From DATAZK01 sp965199805 (GTDB taxonomy: Bacteria; Actinomycetota; Actinomycetes; Frankiales; Frankiaceae), in the NCBI GenBank assembly GCA_965199805.1, contig CBDATO010000001.1, positions 2,356,001 to 2,420,000 of the forward strand: DNA of 64,000 nt, written 5' to 3'. Both the position numbers and the translations under genes were made by a program. Shown one piece after another: positions 8,339 to 17,419 of the stretch; the first letter of the stretch is position 1; each line of letters starts with the position of its first letter. The notes under the pieces were generated by a model, which worked only from the letters and a program-made list of their open reading frames with translations, did no database searches and was not told the DNA's origin.

Positions 8339-9238
8339 GTGACGTTGCGTACCGGAGTCGTGATCCTGCCCGACCTGCCCTGGTCGGAGGCACTGCCGCG
8401 TTGGCGCGAGGCCGAGGAGCGCGGCTTCCACACCGCCTGGACCTACGATCACCTCAGCTGGCGTTCGCTGCGCGACGGCCCGTGGCTCGGCGCGGTGCCG
8501 CTGCTGGCCGCGGCCGCCGCCGGTACGCGGACGGTGCACCTCGGCACGCTCGTCACGAGTCCGAACTTCCGGCACCCGGCGCTGCTCGCCAAGGACGTCA
8601 TGACCCTGGACGAGATCAGCGGTGGCCGGTTCGAGCTCGGCATCGGTGCCGGGGGTCCGGGCTTCGACATGACGGCGCTCGGCGGCGAGCCACTCACCCC
8701 GCGCCAGCGGGCCGACCGCTTCGAGGACTTCACCGCCGCCCTGGACGTCATGCTGACGGACCCGAGCGGCACGTACGCGGGCATTCACTACCGGGCTCCG
8801 GACTACCGCACCCTGCCGGGATGCGTGCAGCAGCCGCGGGTGCCGTTCACGGTGGCGGCGACGGGCCCGCGTGGCTTCCGGCTGGCGGCCCGGTACGCGA
8901 GCTGTTGGGTGACGTACGGACCGTCCGCCGCGGCCGGTGACGCGACCGGACCGGCGTGGTACGAGTCGGTCGCCGCCCAGCTGGCGGGCCTCGACGACGC
9001 GTGCCGGAAGGCCGGCCGCGACCCGGCTGACGTGCGCCGCATGACGCTCGTCCCCCTCGAGGCGAGCTGGATCTCGGGGTCCGAAGCGAGTTGGGAGGAC
9101 TTCGCCGGCCGTATCTCGGAACTCGGCTTCACCGATGTCGTCGTCCACTGGCCCCGTCCGGATGATCACGCGTTGCCTGGATGTGACCCGCGTGTCTTCG
9201 ACATGATCAGCTCAGCTGTCACCGAAAGTGGTCGATGA
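8339..9238 (+). CDS. LLM-class flavin-dependent oxidoreductase
   Basis: A 299-residue luciferase-like monooxygenase fold, usually F420- or FMN-dependent. It begins TLRTGVVILPDLPWSEAL. It has the family patterns RGFHTAWTYDHLSW, HLGTLVTSPNFRHPALLAK, MTLDEISGGRFELGIGAG and a late FTDVVVHWPRP strand. I chose the GTG at 8339 because it precedes the first family strand directly. The frame is open far upstream but that part is antisense to the MBL gene. The substrate cannot be told from sequence. Confidence 0.85.
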   Translation: MTLRTGVVILPDLPWSEALPRWREAEERGFHTAWTYDHLSWRSLRDGPWLGAVPLLAAAAAGTRTVHLGTLVTSPNFRHPALLAKDVMTLDEISGGRFELGIGAGGPGFDMTALGGEPLTPRQRADRFEDFTAALDVMLTDPSGTYAGIHYRAPDYRTLPGCVQQPRVPFTVAATGPRGFRLAARYASCWVTYGPSAAAGDATGPAWYESVAAQLAGLDDACRKAGRDPADVRRMTLVPLEASWISGSEASWEDFAGRISELGFTDVVVHWPRPDDHALPGCDPRVFDMISSAVTESGR

Positions 9239-9283
9239 GCTGCCGGCGGATGGCTCTCAGACGACGGTGGCAACGGAGGACAC

Positions 9284-10237
9284 GTGATCGAAGCGCGCGG
9301 CCTGGTCAAGCGGTACGGGTCCAAGACGGCCGTGAACAATCTGAGTTTCACGGTCACTCCCGGGGCGGTCACCGGCTTCCTGGGGCCGAACGGCGCCGGC
9401 AAGTCGACGACCATGCGGATGATCATCGGTCTGGACACCCCGACCGAAGGCGCTGTCACCGTCAACGGCAAGCCGTACGTCCAGCACCGCGCGCCCCTGC
9501 ATGAGGTCGGCGCGCTGCTCGAGGCGAAGTCCATCCACGCCGGCCGCAGCGCCCGTAACCACCTGCTGGCGCTCGCCGCCACCCATGGGCTCGGCCGGCA
9601 CCGGGTCGACGAGGTGCTCGCCACGGTCGGCCTCACCGAGGTGGCCGGCAAGCGCGTCGGCGGGTTCTCACTCGGCATGGGGCAGCGCCTCGGCCTCGCG
9701 GGAGCGCTGCTCGCCGACCCCGCGACGCTCATCCTCGACGAGCCGATCAACGGCCTCGACCCGGGCGGCATCCAGTGGATGCGCAACCTGCTGCGCACCC
9801 TGGCGTCCGAGGGACGCACCGTCTTCGTCAGCTCCCACCTCATGAGCGAGATGGCGCTGACCGCCGAGCGGCTCGTCGTCATCGGCCGGGGCCGCCTCAT
9901 CGCCGAGACGACCGTCGCCGACTTCACGGCCATGGCGTCCAGCAACGTCGTCCGCGTACGCACCCCGATGGCCGCCCAGCTGCGCGACCTCCTGGAGCGC
10001 CAGGGCGGCACCGTCGCCCAGCCGCCGGGTGCGCCGCCCGAGCCCGACGTGCTCAACTTCGCCGGCGTCAGCAACGTGCAGATCGGTGAGGCCGCGGCCG
10101 CGAACGGGATCGTCCTTCACGAACTCACACCGGTCGCCGCGTCACTGGAGCAGGCCTTCATCGAGCTGACGGGCGACACGGTCGAGTACGGCCCCGCCCC
10201 GACGGCAGCCGGCTACGCGCAGGGGAGTGCAGCATGA
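9284..10237 (+). CDS. ABC transporter ATP-binding protein (DrrA/BcrA type)
   Basis: A 317-residue ATPase from a GTG with GGAGG just upstream. Walker A GPNGAGKST is near residue 38. The signature is FSLGMGQRLGLA, with Met in place of the second Gly of LSGGQ. Walker B LILDEPINGLD is near 153 and the switch His is in SSHLMSEM. The C-terminal 100 residues form the accessory domain of drug and antibiotic exporters. The stop overlaps the permease ATG (ATGA), so the two are co-translated. The substrate is unknown. Confidence 0.93.
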   Translation: MIEARGLVKRYGSKTAVNNLSFTVTPGAVTGFLGPNGAGKSTTMRMIIGLDTPTEGAVTVNGKPYVQHRAPLHEVGALLEAKSIHAGRSARNHLLALAATHGLGRHRVDEVLATVGLTEVAGKRVGGFSLGMGQRLGLAGALLADPATLILDEPINGLDPGGIQWMRNLLRTLASEGRTVFVSSHLMSEMALTAERLVVIGRGRLIAETTVADFTAMASSNVVRVRTPMAAQLRDLLERQGGTVAQPPGAPPEPDVLNFAGVSNVQIGEAAAANGIVLHELTPVAASLEQAFIELTGDTVEYGPAPTAAGYAQGSAA

Positions 10238-11052
10238 CCACCGCGACAGGTCCCGCCTACCAGCCGCCCCGGGCCCGGCTCGAGGTCAAGCCGCTGTCCA
10301 TGGGCCGGGTGTTCAAGTCCGAGTGGATCAAGATCCGTTCGCTGCGGTCGACGGTCTGGACCCTGCTGGCCGCCGTCGTCGTCGTGATCGGCCTGGGCCT
10401 CATCGTCTCGGCCAGCCAGGCGTCGCAGCGCACGGTCGACCGCGACTTCGACCCCGTGCTGAGCAGCCTGGGCGGGACCTTCCTGGCCCAGCTCGCGATC
10501 GGCGTCCTCGGCGTCCTCATCATCTCGGGCGAGTACGCCACCGGCAGCAGTCGTTCGACGTTCGCCGCCGTACCCAAGCGGCTCCCGGTGCTGTGGGCCA
10601 AGGCGGTCGTGTACGCCGTCGTGGCCTTCGTCGTGATGACCGTCGCCGCCTTCATCGCCTTCTTCGGCGGGCAGGCCGCGCTCAGCAGCAAGCACCGCAA
10701 CGTCTCGCTCTCGGACCCGGGCGTGCTCCGGGCCGTGTTCGGATCGCCGGTCTACCTGGTGCTCATCGGGCTGATCGGGCTGGCGCTCGGCACGCTCATC
10801 CGCAGCTCGGCCGGGTCGATCGCCGCCCTCTTCGGCCTCATCTTCGTGCTGCCGATCATCTTCGGGTTGCTCCCCGGCGACCTCAGCCACGACATCCGTC
10901 CGTACCTGCCGCTGAACGCCGGGCAGTCGCTCTTCCAGCTGCGTCCCGACAGTGATTCCCTGAGCCCGGGCGCAGGCGTGGGAGTGATGGCCGCGTACGC
11001 CGCGGTGCTGCTCGCCTTCGCGGCCTTCCTGCTCAAGCGGCGCGACGTGTGA
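10234..11052 (+). CDS. ABC-2 type transporter permease
   Basis: A 272-residue membrane protein. After a cytoplasmic arm (VFKSEWIKIRSLRSTVWTLL) it has about six transmembrane segments and ends with a short basic KRRDV tail. ISGEYATGSSRSTFAAVPKR is the conserved loop of ABC-2 permeases that work with DrrA/BcrA-type ATPases. It forms an operon with the preceding ATPase and lies 56 bp before an MMPL exporter on the same strand. Confidence 0.9.
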   Translation: MTTATGPAYQPPRARLEVKPLSMGRVFKSEWIKIRSLRSTVWTLLAAVVVVIGLGLIVSASQASQRTVDRDFDPVLSSLGGTFLAQLAIGVLGVLIISGEYATGSSRSTFAAVPKRLPVLWAKAVVYAVVAFVVMTVAAFIAFFGGQAALSSKHRNVSLSDPGVLRAVFGSPVYLVLIGLIGLALGTLIRSSAGSIAALFGLIFVLPIIFGLLPGDLSHDIRPYLPLNAGQSLFQLRPDSDSLSPGAGVGVMAAYAAVLLAFAAFLLKRRDV

Positions 11053-11108
11053 CCGGGTCGCACAGCTGAGACACGGCTCCGTCAGAAACGGTCGATAGCC
11101 TCGCCCCC

Positions 11109-13316
11109 ATGTCCGCCATGGCTCACTGGTGTCATCGCCATCGGCGGCTGGTGCTGCTGATCTGGATCGTCGTCTTCCTGGGCCTGTTCGGCATCAGCCG
11201 GGGCGTCGGGTCGTCGTACGCGAACCAGTTCACCCTCCCGGCGACCGACTCCTCGCGGGCGCTCGACCTGCTCAGCGCCGAGTTCCCGGCGGCGTCGGGC
11301 GAGGCCGACACGATCGTCTGGCGGGTGGACACCGGGAGCGTGACGGATGCGTCCGTACGCGCCCGCATCGAACCGATGCTGACCCAGGTGCGGGAGACGG
11401 CGCGCGTCAAGGCGGTCACGAGCCCGTACTCCGATGTGGGTGCCCGGCAGATCTCCAAGGACGGCCGGATCGCGTTCGCCTCGGTGGTCTGGGACGGGCG
11501 TGGGGCCAACATCTCCAGCACGGCGGTCAAGCGCGTCATCGCCCTGGCTGATGCGGCGCGGGCACCGAATCTGCAGGTGGAGCTGGGTGGACCGGCCATC
11601 CAGAACGCGGGTGGCCGCGGACCGCAGGGCCTGTCCGAGATCATCGGCATCGTCGGCGCCGGCGTGGTGATCTTCCTGGCTTTCGGCTCACTGCTCGCGA
11701 TGCTGCTGCCGCTGATCACCGCGCTGATCGGCATCGGCGCGGGTCTCTCGGTGGTGGCGCTGATGTCGCACGTCTTCGACATCGCCGTCTTCGGGCCCAC
11801 GCTGGCCACCCTGATCGGCCTCGGCGTGGGCGTCGACTACGCGCTGTTCATCGTCAGCCGCCACCGGACGAACCTGCGCCGCGGCATGAATGTCGAGGCG
11901 TCGACCGCCCTGGCCGTCAACACCTCGGGCCGCGCCGTGATCTTCGCCGGGGTGACGGTCATCATCGCCCTGCTCGGGCTGTTCACCGTCGGTGTCTCGT
12001 TCCTGTACGGCCTCGCCGTCTCGGCCGCGATCGTGGTCGCCTTCACCGTCATAGCGTCGGTGACGCTGCTCCCGGCCCTGCTCGGCTTCTTCGGCGACAA
12101 GGTGCTGAACAAGCGGGTGCGCCGGGCGCTGGCCGCCGACGGCCCGGTCGGCGGCGAGAACCTCTCACCGCGCTGGTGGGCGTGGGGCAAGCTCGTCGAG
12201 CGGCGGCCCGTGGTGCTGTCGATCGGCGCCGTGCTGATCCTCGTCGTGCTGGCCATCCCGTTCCTGTCGCTGCGGCTCGGCACGTCGGACCAGGGCAACA
12301 ACGCGAAGTCGACCACCACCCGGCAGGCCTACGACCTGCTCGCCACCGGCTTCGGACCCGGCTTCAACGGGCCCTTCACCGTCGCGGCCGCCACCACCGG
12401 ACAGGCGGATCTGCCCGCGCTGGAGAAGCTCGCCGGCGCGATCCGGGCGACCCCGGGCGTCGCGTCGGTGCAGGCACCTCGGATCGCCCCCACCGGCAAG
12501 GCTGCGGTGATCACGGTCTATCCGACGACCGCCCCGCAGGACGCGGCCACCACCACGCTGCTGCACGACCTGCGCGACCACGTCATCCCCGGAGCCGGTT
12601 ACACGCAGCCGGTCTACGTCGGGGGCGTCACGCCGATCTACGCCGACTTCGCCGACGTCATCTCCGGCAAGCTGCCGATCTTCATCGCCGTCGTGGTGGG
12701 CCTCGCCTTCCTGCTGCTCGCCACCGCCTTCCGCAGCCTGGTGATCCCGCTCGTGGCGTCGGTGATGAACCTGCTCGCCGCCGGCGCGGCCTTCGGTGTG
12801 GTGACGGCCGTCTTCCAGTACGGCTGGGCGGGATCCGTCGTCGGCATCGGCAAGGCCGGCCCCGTGGAGCCCTTCCTGCCGGTCATGATGTTCGCGATCC
12901 TCTTCGGCCTCTCGATGGACTACGAGGTCTTCCTCGTCTCCCGCATGCACGAGGACTGGCTGCACCGCGACCCCCGGAAGGGCTCCGACCGCGCCGCCAA
13001 CTCCGAGGCCGTGACCCGCGGCCAGGCCGAGACCGGGCAGGTCATCACCGCCGCCGCCAGCATCATGGTGCTGGTCTTCGTCTCGTTCGTCTTCGGCGGC
13101 GAACGGGTGATCAAGGAGTTCGGCATCGGGCTCGCGACAGCGATCCTCATCGACGCGCTGCTGGTCCGCACGGTGCTCGTGCCGGCCGTGATGCACCTGC
13201 TGGGCAAGTCGAACTGGTGGATCCCGAAGTGGCTCGACCGCGTCCTGCCGCGGCTGTCGGTCGAGGGTCCGGCCGAGCCGGTGGCTCGGCCGGACCCTGC
13301 GCCGCTGCTGAAATAG
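11109..13316 (+). CDS. MMPL-family RND exporter
   Basis: A 735-residue protein with about twelve transmembrane segments and two periplasmic-type domains after TM1 and TM7. The two proton-relay regions are visible: GVGVDYALFIVSRHR near 245 and FGLSMDYEVFLVSRMHEDW near 600, each with the conserved Asp-Tyr pair. MMPL proteins export lipids, peptides or small hydrophobic compounds using proton-motive force. The ATG at 11109 has only a weak ribosome site. It is convergent with the glycosyltransferase gene downstream. Confidence 0.92.
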   Translation: MSAMAHWCHRHRRLVLLIWIVVFLGLFGISRGVGSSYANQFTLPATDSSRALDLLSAEFPAASGEADTIVWRVDTGSVTDASVRARIEPMLTQVRETARVKAVTSPYSDVGARQISKDGRIAFASVVWDGRGANISSTAVKRVIALADAARAPNLQVELGGPAIQNAGGRGPQGLSEIIGIVGAGVVIFLAFGSLLAMLLPLITALIGIGAGLSVVALMSHVFDIAVFGPTLATLIGLGVGVDYALFIVSRHRTNLRRGMNVEASTALAVNTSGRAVIFAGVTVIIALLGLFTVGVSFLYGLAVSAAIVVAFTVIASVTLLPALLGFFGDKVLNKRVRRALAADGPVGGENLSPRWWAWGKLVERRPVVLSIGAVLILVVLAIPFLSLRLGTSDQGNNAKSTTTRQAYDLLATGFGPGFNGPFTVAAATTGQADLPALEKLAGAIRATPGVASVQAPRIAPTGKAAVITVYPTTAPQDAATTTLLHDLRDHVIPGAGYTQPVYVGGVTPIYADFADVISGKLPIFIAVVVGLAFLLLATAFRSLVIPLVASVMNLLAAGAAFGVVTAVFQYGWAGSVVGIGKAGPVEPFLPVMMFAILFGLSMDYEVFLVSRMHEDWLHRDPRKGSDRAANSEAVTRGQAETGQVITAAASIMVLVFVSFVFGGERVIKEFGIGLATAILIDALLVRTVLVPAVMHLLGKSNWWIPKWLDRVLPRLSVEGPAEPVARPDPAPLLK

Positions 13317-13321
13317 CTATC

Positions 13322-13387
13322 GAGTTGCTCGCGGAGGGCCGTAATGACGGCGTGTCGTGGCCGGTGACCACCGAGCGATAGCAACTC
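13322..13387. other. inverted repeats between convergent genes
   Basis: The 87-bp gap between convergent stops holds GAGTTGCT (13322-13329) paired with AGCAACTC (13380-13387), and inside it a hairpin GCCGT-AATG-ACGGC (13338-13351). Neither is followed by a U-run. It may act as a weak bidirectional terminator. Confidence 0.35.
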
Positions 13388-13403
13388 CAGTAGGTACCGG
13401 GTG

Positions 13404-15500
13404 TCAGCCCTTCGGCGAGGTGAGGTCGTACACCGTCTGGGTGCCGACGGTCTTGGTGTTGTAGTTCGCCTCGACCCAGCTCGTGATCGAGCTGCCGGTG
13501 CCGTTCGCCCCGCCACCGCCGCCGCCGAAGCCGCTGGACGCGATGAAGTAGTGGATCTTTCCTGCGGACACCAGCTTCTGGAACTGCGCGAGCGTCGGGC
13601 TCGGGTCGGTGCCGTTGAAGCCGCCGATCGACATCACCGGCTTGTTGGTCGCCAGCTGGATGCCGGCGGCGTTGTTCGAGCCGATCGTCGCCGCGACCCA
13701 CGTGTAGCTGTCGGCATTCGTGAGCAGCAGCGCCTGCAGCGCGGCCGACGGGGTGGAGGCGCTGAGCAGGCCGCCCATGCCGCCACCCGTACCGCCGCCG
13801 CGGGTGGTCCCGCCGGTCGGGGCCGTGCCGCCGGTCGGCGCGGTGCCGCCCGTCGCACCACCCGGGCCGAAGCCCCCGCCGGTGCCGGTGCCGGTGCCCG
13901 TGCCGCCCGGCTGGAAGCCGCCGCGTCGTCCGCCGCCACCGCCGCCGAAGCCGCCCGTGCTGGCGCCGGCCGGGCCGGCGGTCGGGATGGAGCCGCTCTT
14001 GCCGGTCGACACCGTCGCCAGTGAGTACGCGGCCGGTCCGGCCAGGCCGATGGTGATGGCCACCGTGGCGGCCACGACCGCGATCAGCCGCGACATGCGG
14101 GGCATGACCGCCAGCCAGCCGGCGGCGGCGAGGCCGCCGAAGAGCACCACGAAGCGCAGCCAGGAGTTCCAGTCGGCGGTGCGGTGCAGCAGCTCGTACG
14201 ACCAGATCGCCGCGGCCGCGATGCCGGCGGCGAGCACGAGCCGGGCCGTCAGGAGGTGCCGGTGCTGCCACAGGGAGACGCCGCCGATGCCGACCAGCGC
14301 AGCGATCGCGGGCGCCAGGGCCACCGTGTAGTACTGGTGGAAGATGCCGGCCATGAAGCTGAACGTGAGGCCGGTGACGACGAGCCAGCTGCCCCAGATC
14401 AGCAGCTGACCGCGGCGCCCGTCGGTGCGCGGTGCCCGGCGCGACAGCCACAGCAGCCCGGCGAGGAAGATGAGCGCCGTCGGGATCAGCCAGGAGACCT
14501 GGCCGCCGACCTCGGCGTTGAACATGCGGGTCCAGCCGGTGATGCCCCACTGGCCGGTGCCGCCCGCACCGCCGCCGCCGACGCTGCCGGTCTCGTTGCC
14601 GTTGATCCGGCCGAGGCCGTTGTAGCCGAAGATCAGGTCGAGCACGGAGTTGTTCTGCGAGCCGCCGATGTACGGCCGGTCGTTCGCGGGCCAGAGCTCG
14701 ACGATCGCGACCCACCAGCCGGCCGCGACCACCATGGCGACGCCGCCGAGCAGCACCTGGCCGATGCGCCGGCGCAGCGTGGTGGGGGCGACGACGAGGT
14801 AGGCGAGGGCGAAGCCGGGGACGACCAGGAAGGCCTGCAGCATCTTGGCGAGGAACGCGAAGCCGATCAGCGCACCGCAGACCAGCATCCACTTGGTGCT
14901 CGCACCCTCCAGGGCGCGGGTGATGGCGTACGCGGACGCGACCAGCAGCAGCACCATGAGCGCGTCGGGGTTGTTGAAGCGGAACATCAGCGTCGCGACG
15001 GGGGTGAGCGCCAGGACGCCACCGGCAAGCAGGCCGGCGGCCGGATTGAAGCGGCGCTTGACGGTCGCGTAGACCAGCGCCACGGCGGCCACGCCCATGA
15101 GCGCCTCGGGCACCAGCAGGGTCCACGAGTTGACCCCGCCGAACAGGCGCGCGGCGATCTCCTGAGCCCACAGTGCGGCCGGGGGCTTGTCGACGGTGAT
15201 GGCGTTGCCGCCGTCGAACGAGCCGAAGAAGAACGCCTTCCAGCTGGTCGAGCCCGCCTGCACGGCCGCCGAGTAGAAGGCGTTGGAGTAGCCGGACGCC
15301 GAGAGGTTGACGATGTAGAGCAGCGCAGTGGCGGCGAGCATGGCGAGCAGCGCCGGGCGAGCCCAGCGCGGGTCGTCGACGCCGCCGGTCAGCACCCGCT
15401 TCCAGCGCCTCGGGCGGGCCGCGGCCGGCTGCTGCTCGTGAGAGCGCTCGGCCGGTCGGCCGGGCGAGGTCACGGGAACGGGCGGTGCGGTGGTCGTCAT
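13404..15500 (-). CDS. glycosyltransferase family 39 (ArnT-like) membrane protein with Gly-rich segment
   Basis: A 698-residue integral membrane protein starting at an ATG with GGAGG 5 bases upstream. After a Pro/Arg-rich cytoplasmic tail it has about eleven to twelve helices. The first external loop carries FDGGNAITVDKPPAALW, the conserved Asp/DKPP region of PMT/ArnT mannosyltransferases that use polyprenyl-phosphate sugars. A segment of about 90 residues near 510-600 is almost only Gly, Thr, Pro and Ala. It is followed by a soluble C-terminal domain, typical of the actinobacterial version. Acceptor and donor are unknown. Confidence 0.88.
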   Translation of the reverse strand: MTTTAPPVPVTSPGRPAERSHEQQPAAARPRRWKRVLTGGVDDPRWARPALLAMLAATALLYIVNLSASGYSNAFYSAAVQAGSTSWKAFFFGSFDGGNAITVDKPPAALWAQEIAARLFGGVNSWTLLVPEALMGVAAVALVYATVKRRFNPAAGLLAGGVLALTPVATLMFRFNNPDALMVLLLVASAYAITRALEGASTKWMLVCGALIGFAFLAKMLQAFLVVPGFALAYLVVAPTTLRRRIGQVLLGGVAMVVAAGWWVAIVELWPANDRPYIGGSQNNSVLDLIFGYNGLGRINGNETGSVGGGGAGGTGQWGITGWTRMFNAEVGGQVSWLIPTALIFLAGLLWLSRRAPRTDGRRGQLLIWGSWLVVTGLTFSFMAGIFHQYYTVALAPAIAALVGIGGVSLWQHRHLLTARLVLAAGIAAAAIWSYELLHRTADWNSWLRFVVLFGGLAAAGWLAVMPRMSRLIAVVAATVAITIGLAGPAAYSLATVSTGKSGSIPTAGPAGASTGGFGGGGGGRRGGFQPGGTGTGTGTGGGFGPGGATGGTAPTGGTAPTGGTTRGGGTGGGMGGLLSASTPSAALQALLLTNADSYTWVAATIGSNNAAGIQLATNKPVMSIGGFNGTDPSPTLAQFQKLVSAGKIHYFIASSGFGGGGGGANGTGSSITSWVEANYNTKTVGTQTVYDLTSPKG

Positions 15501-15516
15501 GGCCGCCTCCTGTCGA

Positions 15517-15528
15517 TGAACACGTTCA
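15517..15528. promoter_or_regulatory. perfect palindrome upstream of the GT39 gene
   Basis: TGAACACGTTCA is a perfect 12-bp palindrome 17 bases upstream of the glycosyltransferase ATG, in the 149-bp region shared with the divergent kinase gene. A further CGTTC follows at 15531. It could be an operator; no regulator gene is adjacent. Confidence 0.3.
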
Positions 15529-15649
15529 TACGTTCGGGTCGGGCCCGGTGACTGCGCTTAAGGAGACCTGTGCGGCTGCTATGAGCCCGGTGACGGCGCA
15601 ACCCCGGCAGGAACCGGCCGCGGGGCGCCGAGCCCGTTACGGTCGACGG

Positions 15650-16699
15650 GTGCAGCCACTGACGCCGGGCGACCCGACCACGATCGGCGCCTACCGCATC
15701 GCGGGACGGCTCGGCGCCGGCGGGATGGGTGTCGTCTACCTGGCGCAGAGCCCGAGCGGCCGCCGGGTCGCGGTGAAGGTGATCCGCGGTGACCTGGCCG
15801 GCGACCCCGATTTCCGGAGCCGTTTCCGCCGCGAGGTCGCCGCCGCGCGGGGGGTGCACAGTGCGTACACGGCGCCGGTCATCGACGCCGACACCGAGGC
15901 CGAGCTTCCCTGGCTCGCGACCGTCTACGTGCCCGGTCCGTCGCTGCTGGCCCGGGTGGACGATCACGGCCCGCTGCAGGCGGCGGAGAGCTGGGCGCTC
16001 GGCGCGGGTCTCGCCGAGGCGCTGGCGTCGATCCACAGCAGCGGGGTCGTGCACCGCGACCTCAAGCCGGCCAACGTCATCCTCGCCGAGGACGGCCCGC
16101 GGGTGATCGACTTCGGCATCGCCCGGGCGGCCGCCGGCACGGTCGTCACCCGCACCGGGGTGCTGGTGGGCTCGCCGAGCTACATGGCCCCCGAGTACGT
16201 CCGTGGTGACGAGGCGGGGCCCCCGGCCGACGTCTTCGCGCTGGCCGGCACGGTCGCGTACGCGGTGACCGGCCGGGCGCCCTTCGGCGAGGGGTCGGCC
16301 GAGGTCATCCTCATGCGGCTGCTCCACGAGCGGGCGGACCTGTCCGACGTCGACCCGCAGCTCGCGGCGGTGCTGCACCTGGCGATGGCGCAGGATCCGG
16401 CGGCGCGGCCCGATGCCGCCAGCCTGCTGAGCATCTTCGCCGACGGCGCCAACCGGCGCGGCGCGACGATGAGCTATCCGCGCCCCATCGCCCTGGGCGC
16501 CTTCACCGGGCCGGCCGGCGCGCAGCCCGACGCCACTCGCGCTGGGCCGTACGGCGCCTACGGCGGAGCGGTGCCGCAGACGTCCGTGGACACGGCCGGT
16601 CCCGACCGGCGGCCGGCCCGGCTGGCCGCGACGACCCTCATCCTGCTCATCTGTCTGATCGCCGGGGTGGCGTCCTACGTCATCGCCCGCGCCGTCTGA
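15650..16699 (+). CDS. Ser/Thr protein kinase with a single C-terminal membrane anchor
   Basis: A 349-residue Hanks-type kinase from a GTG. It has the glycine loop GRLGAGGMGVVYLA, the ATP lysine in VAVKVI, catalytic loop HRDLKPANV, DFGIA, and the APE equivalent APEYV. The kinase domain ends near residue 265. A Pro/Ala-rich linker follows and one helix near 325-345 (LILLICLIAGVASYVIA) ends four residues before the stop. There is therefore no PASTA or other sensor outside the cell. It lies upstream of the lipoprotein/OmpA/sigma locus on the same strand, so it may feed that locus, but this is inference. Confidence 0.9.
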   Translation: MQPLTPGDPTTIGAYRIAGRLGAGGMGVVYLAQSPSGRRVAVKVIRGDLAGDPDFRSRFRREVAAARGVHSAYTAPVIDADTEAELPWLATVYVPGPSLLARVDDHGPLQAAESWALGAGLAEALASIHSSGVVHRDLKPANVILAEDGPRVIDFGIARAAAGTVVTRTGVLVGSPSYMAPEYVRGDEAGPPADVFALAGTVAYAVTGRAPFGEGSAEVILMRLLHERADLSDVDPQLAAVLHLAMAQDPAARPDAASLLSIFADGANRRGATMSYPRPIALGAFTGPAGAQPDATRAGPYGAYGGAVPQTSVDTAGPDRRPARLAATTLILLICLIAGVASYVIARAV

Positions 16700-16719
16700 C
16701 GGTTCGAGCCCCCGCAGCG

Positions 16720-16737
16720 GTGTCGTCCGCACGACAC
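16720..16737 (+). terminator. hairpin after the kinase gene
   Basis: GTGTCGT-CCGC-ACGACAC forms a perfect 7-bp stem with a 4-base loop, 21 bases after the kinase stop. There is no U-run, which is common for actinobacterial terminators. Confidence 0.4.
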
Positions 16738-16825
16738 GGCCCACGCGGGAGCCGGCGCAACCGGACGGCACCCGAAGCGTCACCGGGAACGAGCCAACCG
16801 CTCACCTCCCGAAAGGACGCGTCAG

Positions 16826-17419
16826 ATGACCTCACCACTCACCCGCCGGTCGGTACGCACGCCCCTCGTCGTCACGTTGGGTGTCGCGGCCGCCGTCGGG
16901 CTCAGCGCCTGCAGCGGCTCCGGCGATTCCGGAGCCCTGCCGGGCAACGAGCGCCCCGTCGACGCCACGCAGGCGGCCAGCTCGTCCGACCCGTCGGTGC
17001 GGGCGTCCGCCCCGCCGGAGGTCACCGAGGCGGTCGCCACCCGCACCGCCGCGTACGACGGCGACCGCGTACGCGTCGAGGTGCTCTCCCTGCGCCGCAG
17101 CGGCGACCTGTCGACGCTCCAGCTGCGCGAGACGTACCTCGGCACCGAGTACTACTCGATCAACAACGACCTCGGCGGTGGTGCGGCGTCCTACGACCTG
17201 TCCGGCATCACGCTGGTCGACACGGCGAACGGCAAGCGCTACCTCACGGCGCACGACAGCGACGACGACTGCGTCTGCAGCAGCACGAGCGGCGTGCAGA
17301 TCAAGCCCGGCTCGTCGTACACGCTCTCGGCGACCTTCGCGGCGCCCCCGGACGACGTCCGGAGCATCGACGTGGCCATCCCGGGTCTGGGGACGATCGC
17401 CGATGTCCCGGTCAGCTGA
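16826..17419 (+). CDS. lipoprotein with CxC domain, paralogous to the protein encoded at 18588
   Basis: A 197-residue protein. AAAGGA lies upstream of the ATG. It has a signal peptide with lipobox LSAC (Cys29), so it should be lipid-anchored outside the membrane. After a low-complexity linker to about 75, a beta-rich domain follows with YDLSGITL near 123-130 and a C-V-C-S motif at Cys149/Cys151. It ends with a short VPVS strand. The same order (DLSG-T-L, CxCS, final VPIS) occurs in the membrane protein two genes downstream, so the two domains are related. No family is recognised. A thiol or metal role for CxC is possible. Confidence 0.8.
   Translation: MTSPLTRRSVRTPLVVTLGVAAAVGLSACSGSGDSGALPGNERPVDATQAASSSDPSVRASAPPEVTEAVATRTAAYDGDRVRVEVLSLRRSGDLSTLQLRETYLGTEYYSINNDLGGGAASYDLSGITLVDTANGKRYLTAHDSDDDCVCSSTSGVQIKPGSSYTLSATFAAPPDDVRSIDVAIPGLGTIADVPVS

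Noticed and set aside
13750..13960. CRISPR or DNA repeat array in the Gly-rich part of the GT39 gene
   Set aside because: The repeats are in-frame Gly/Thr/Pro codons of a coding low-complexity region. No spacers or cas genes are present.
16786..16790. GGAAC as an ECF -35 box before the lipoprotein gene
   Set aside because: No matching -10 box at the usual 16-18 base spacing.
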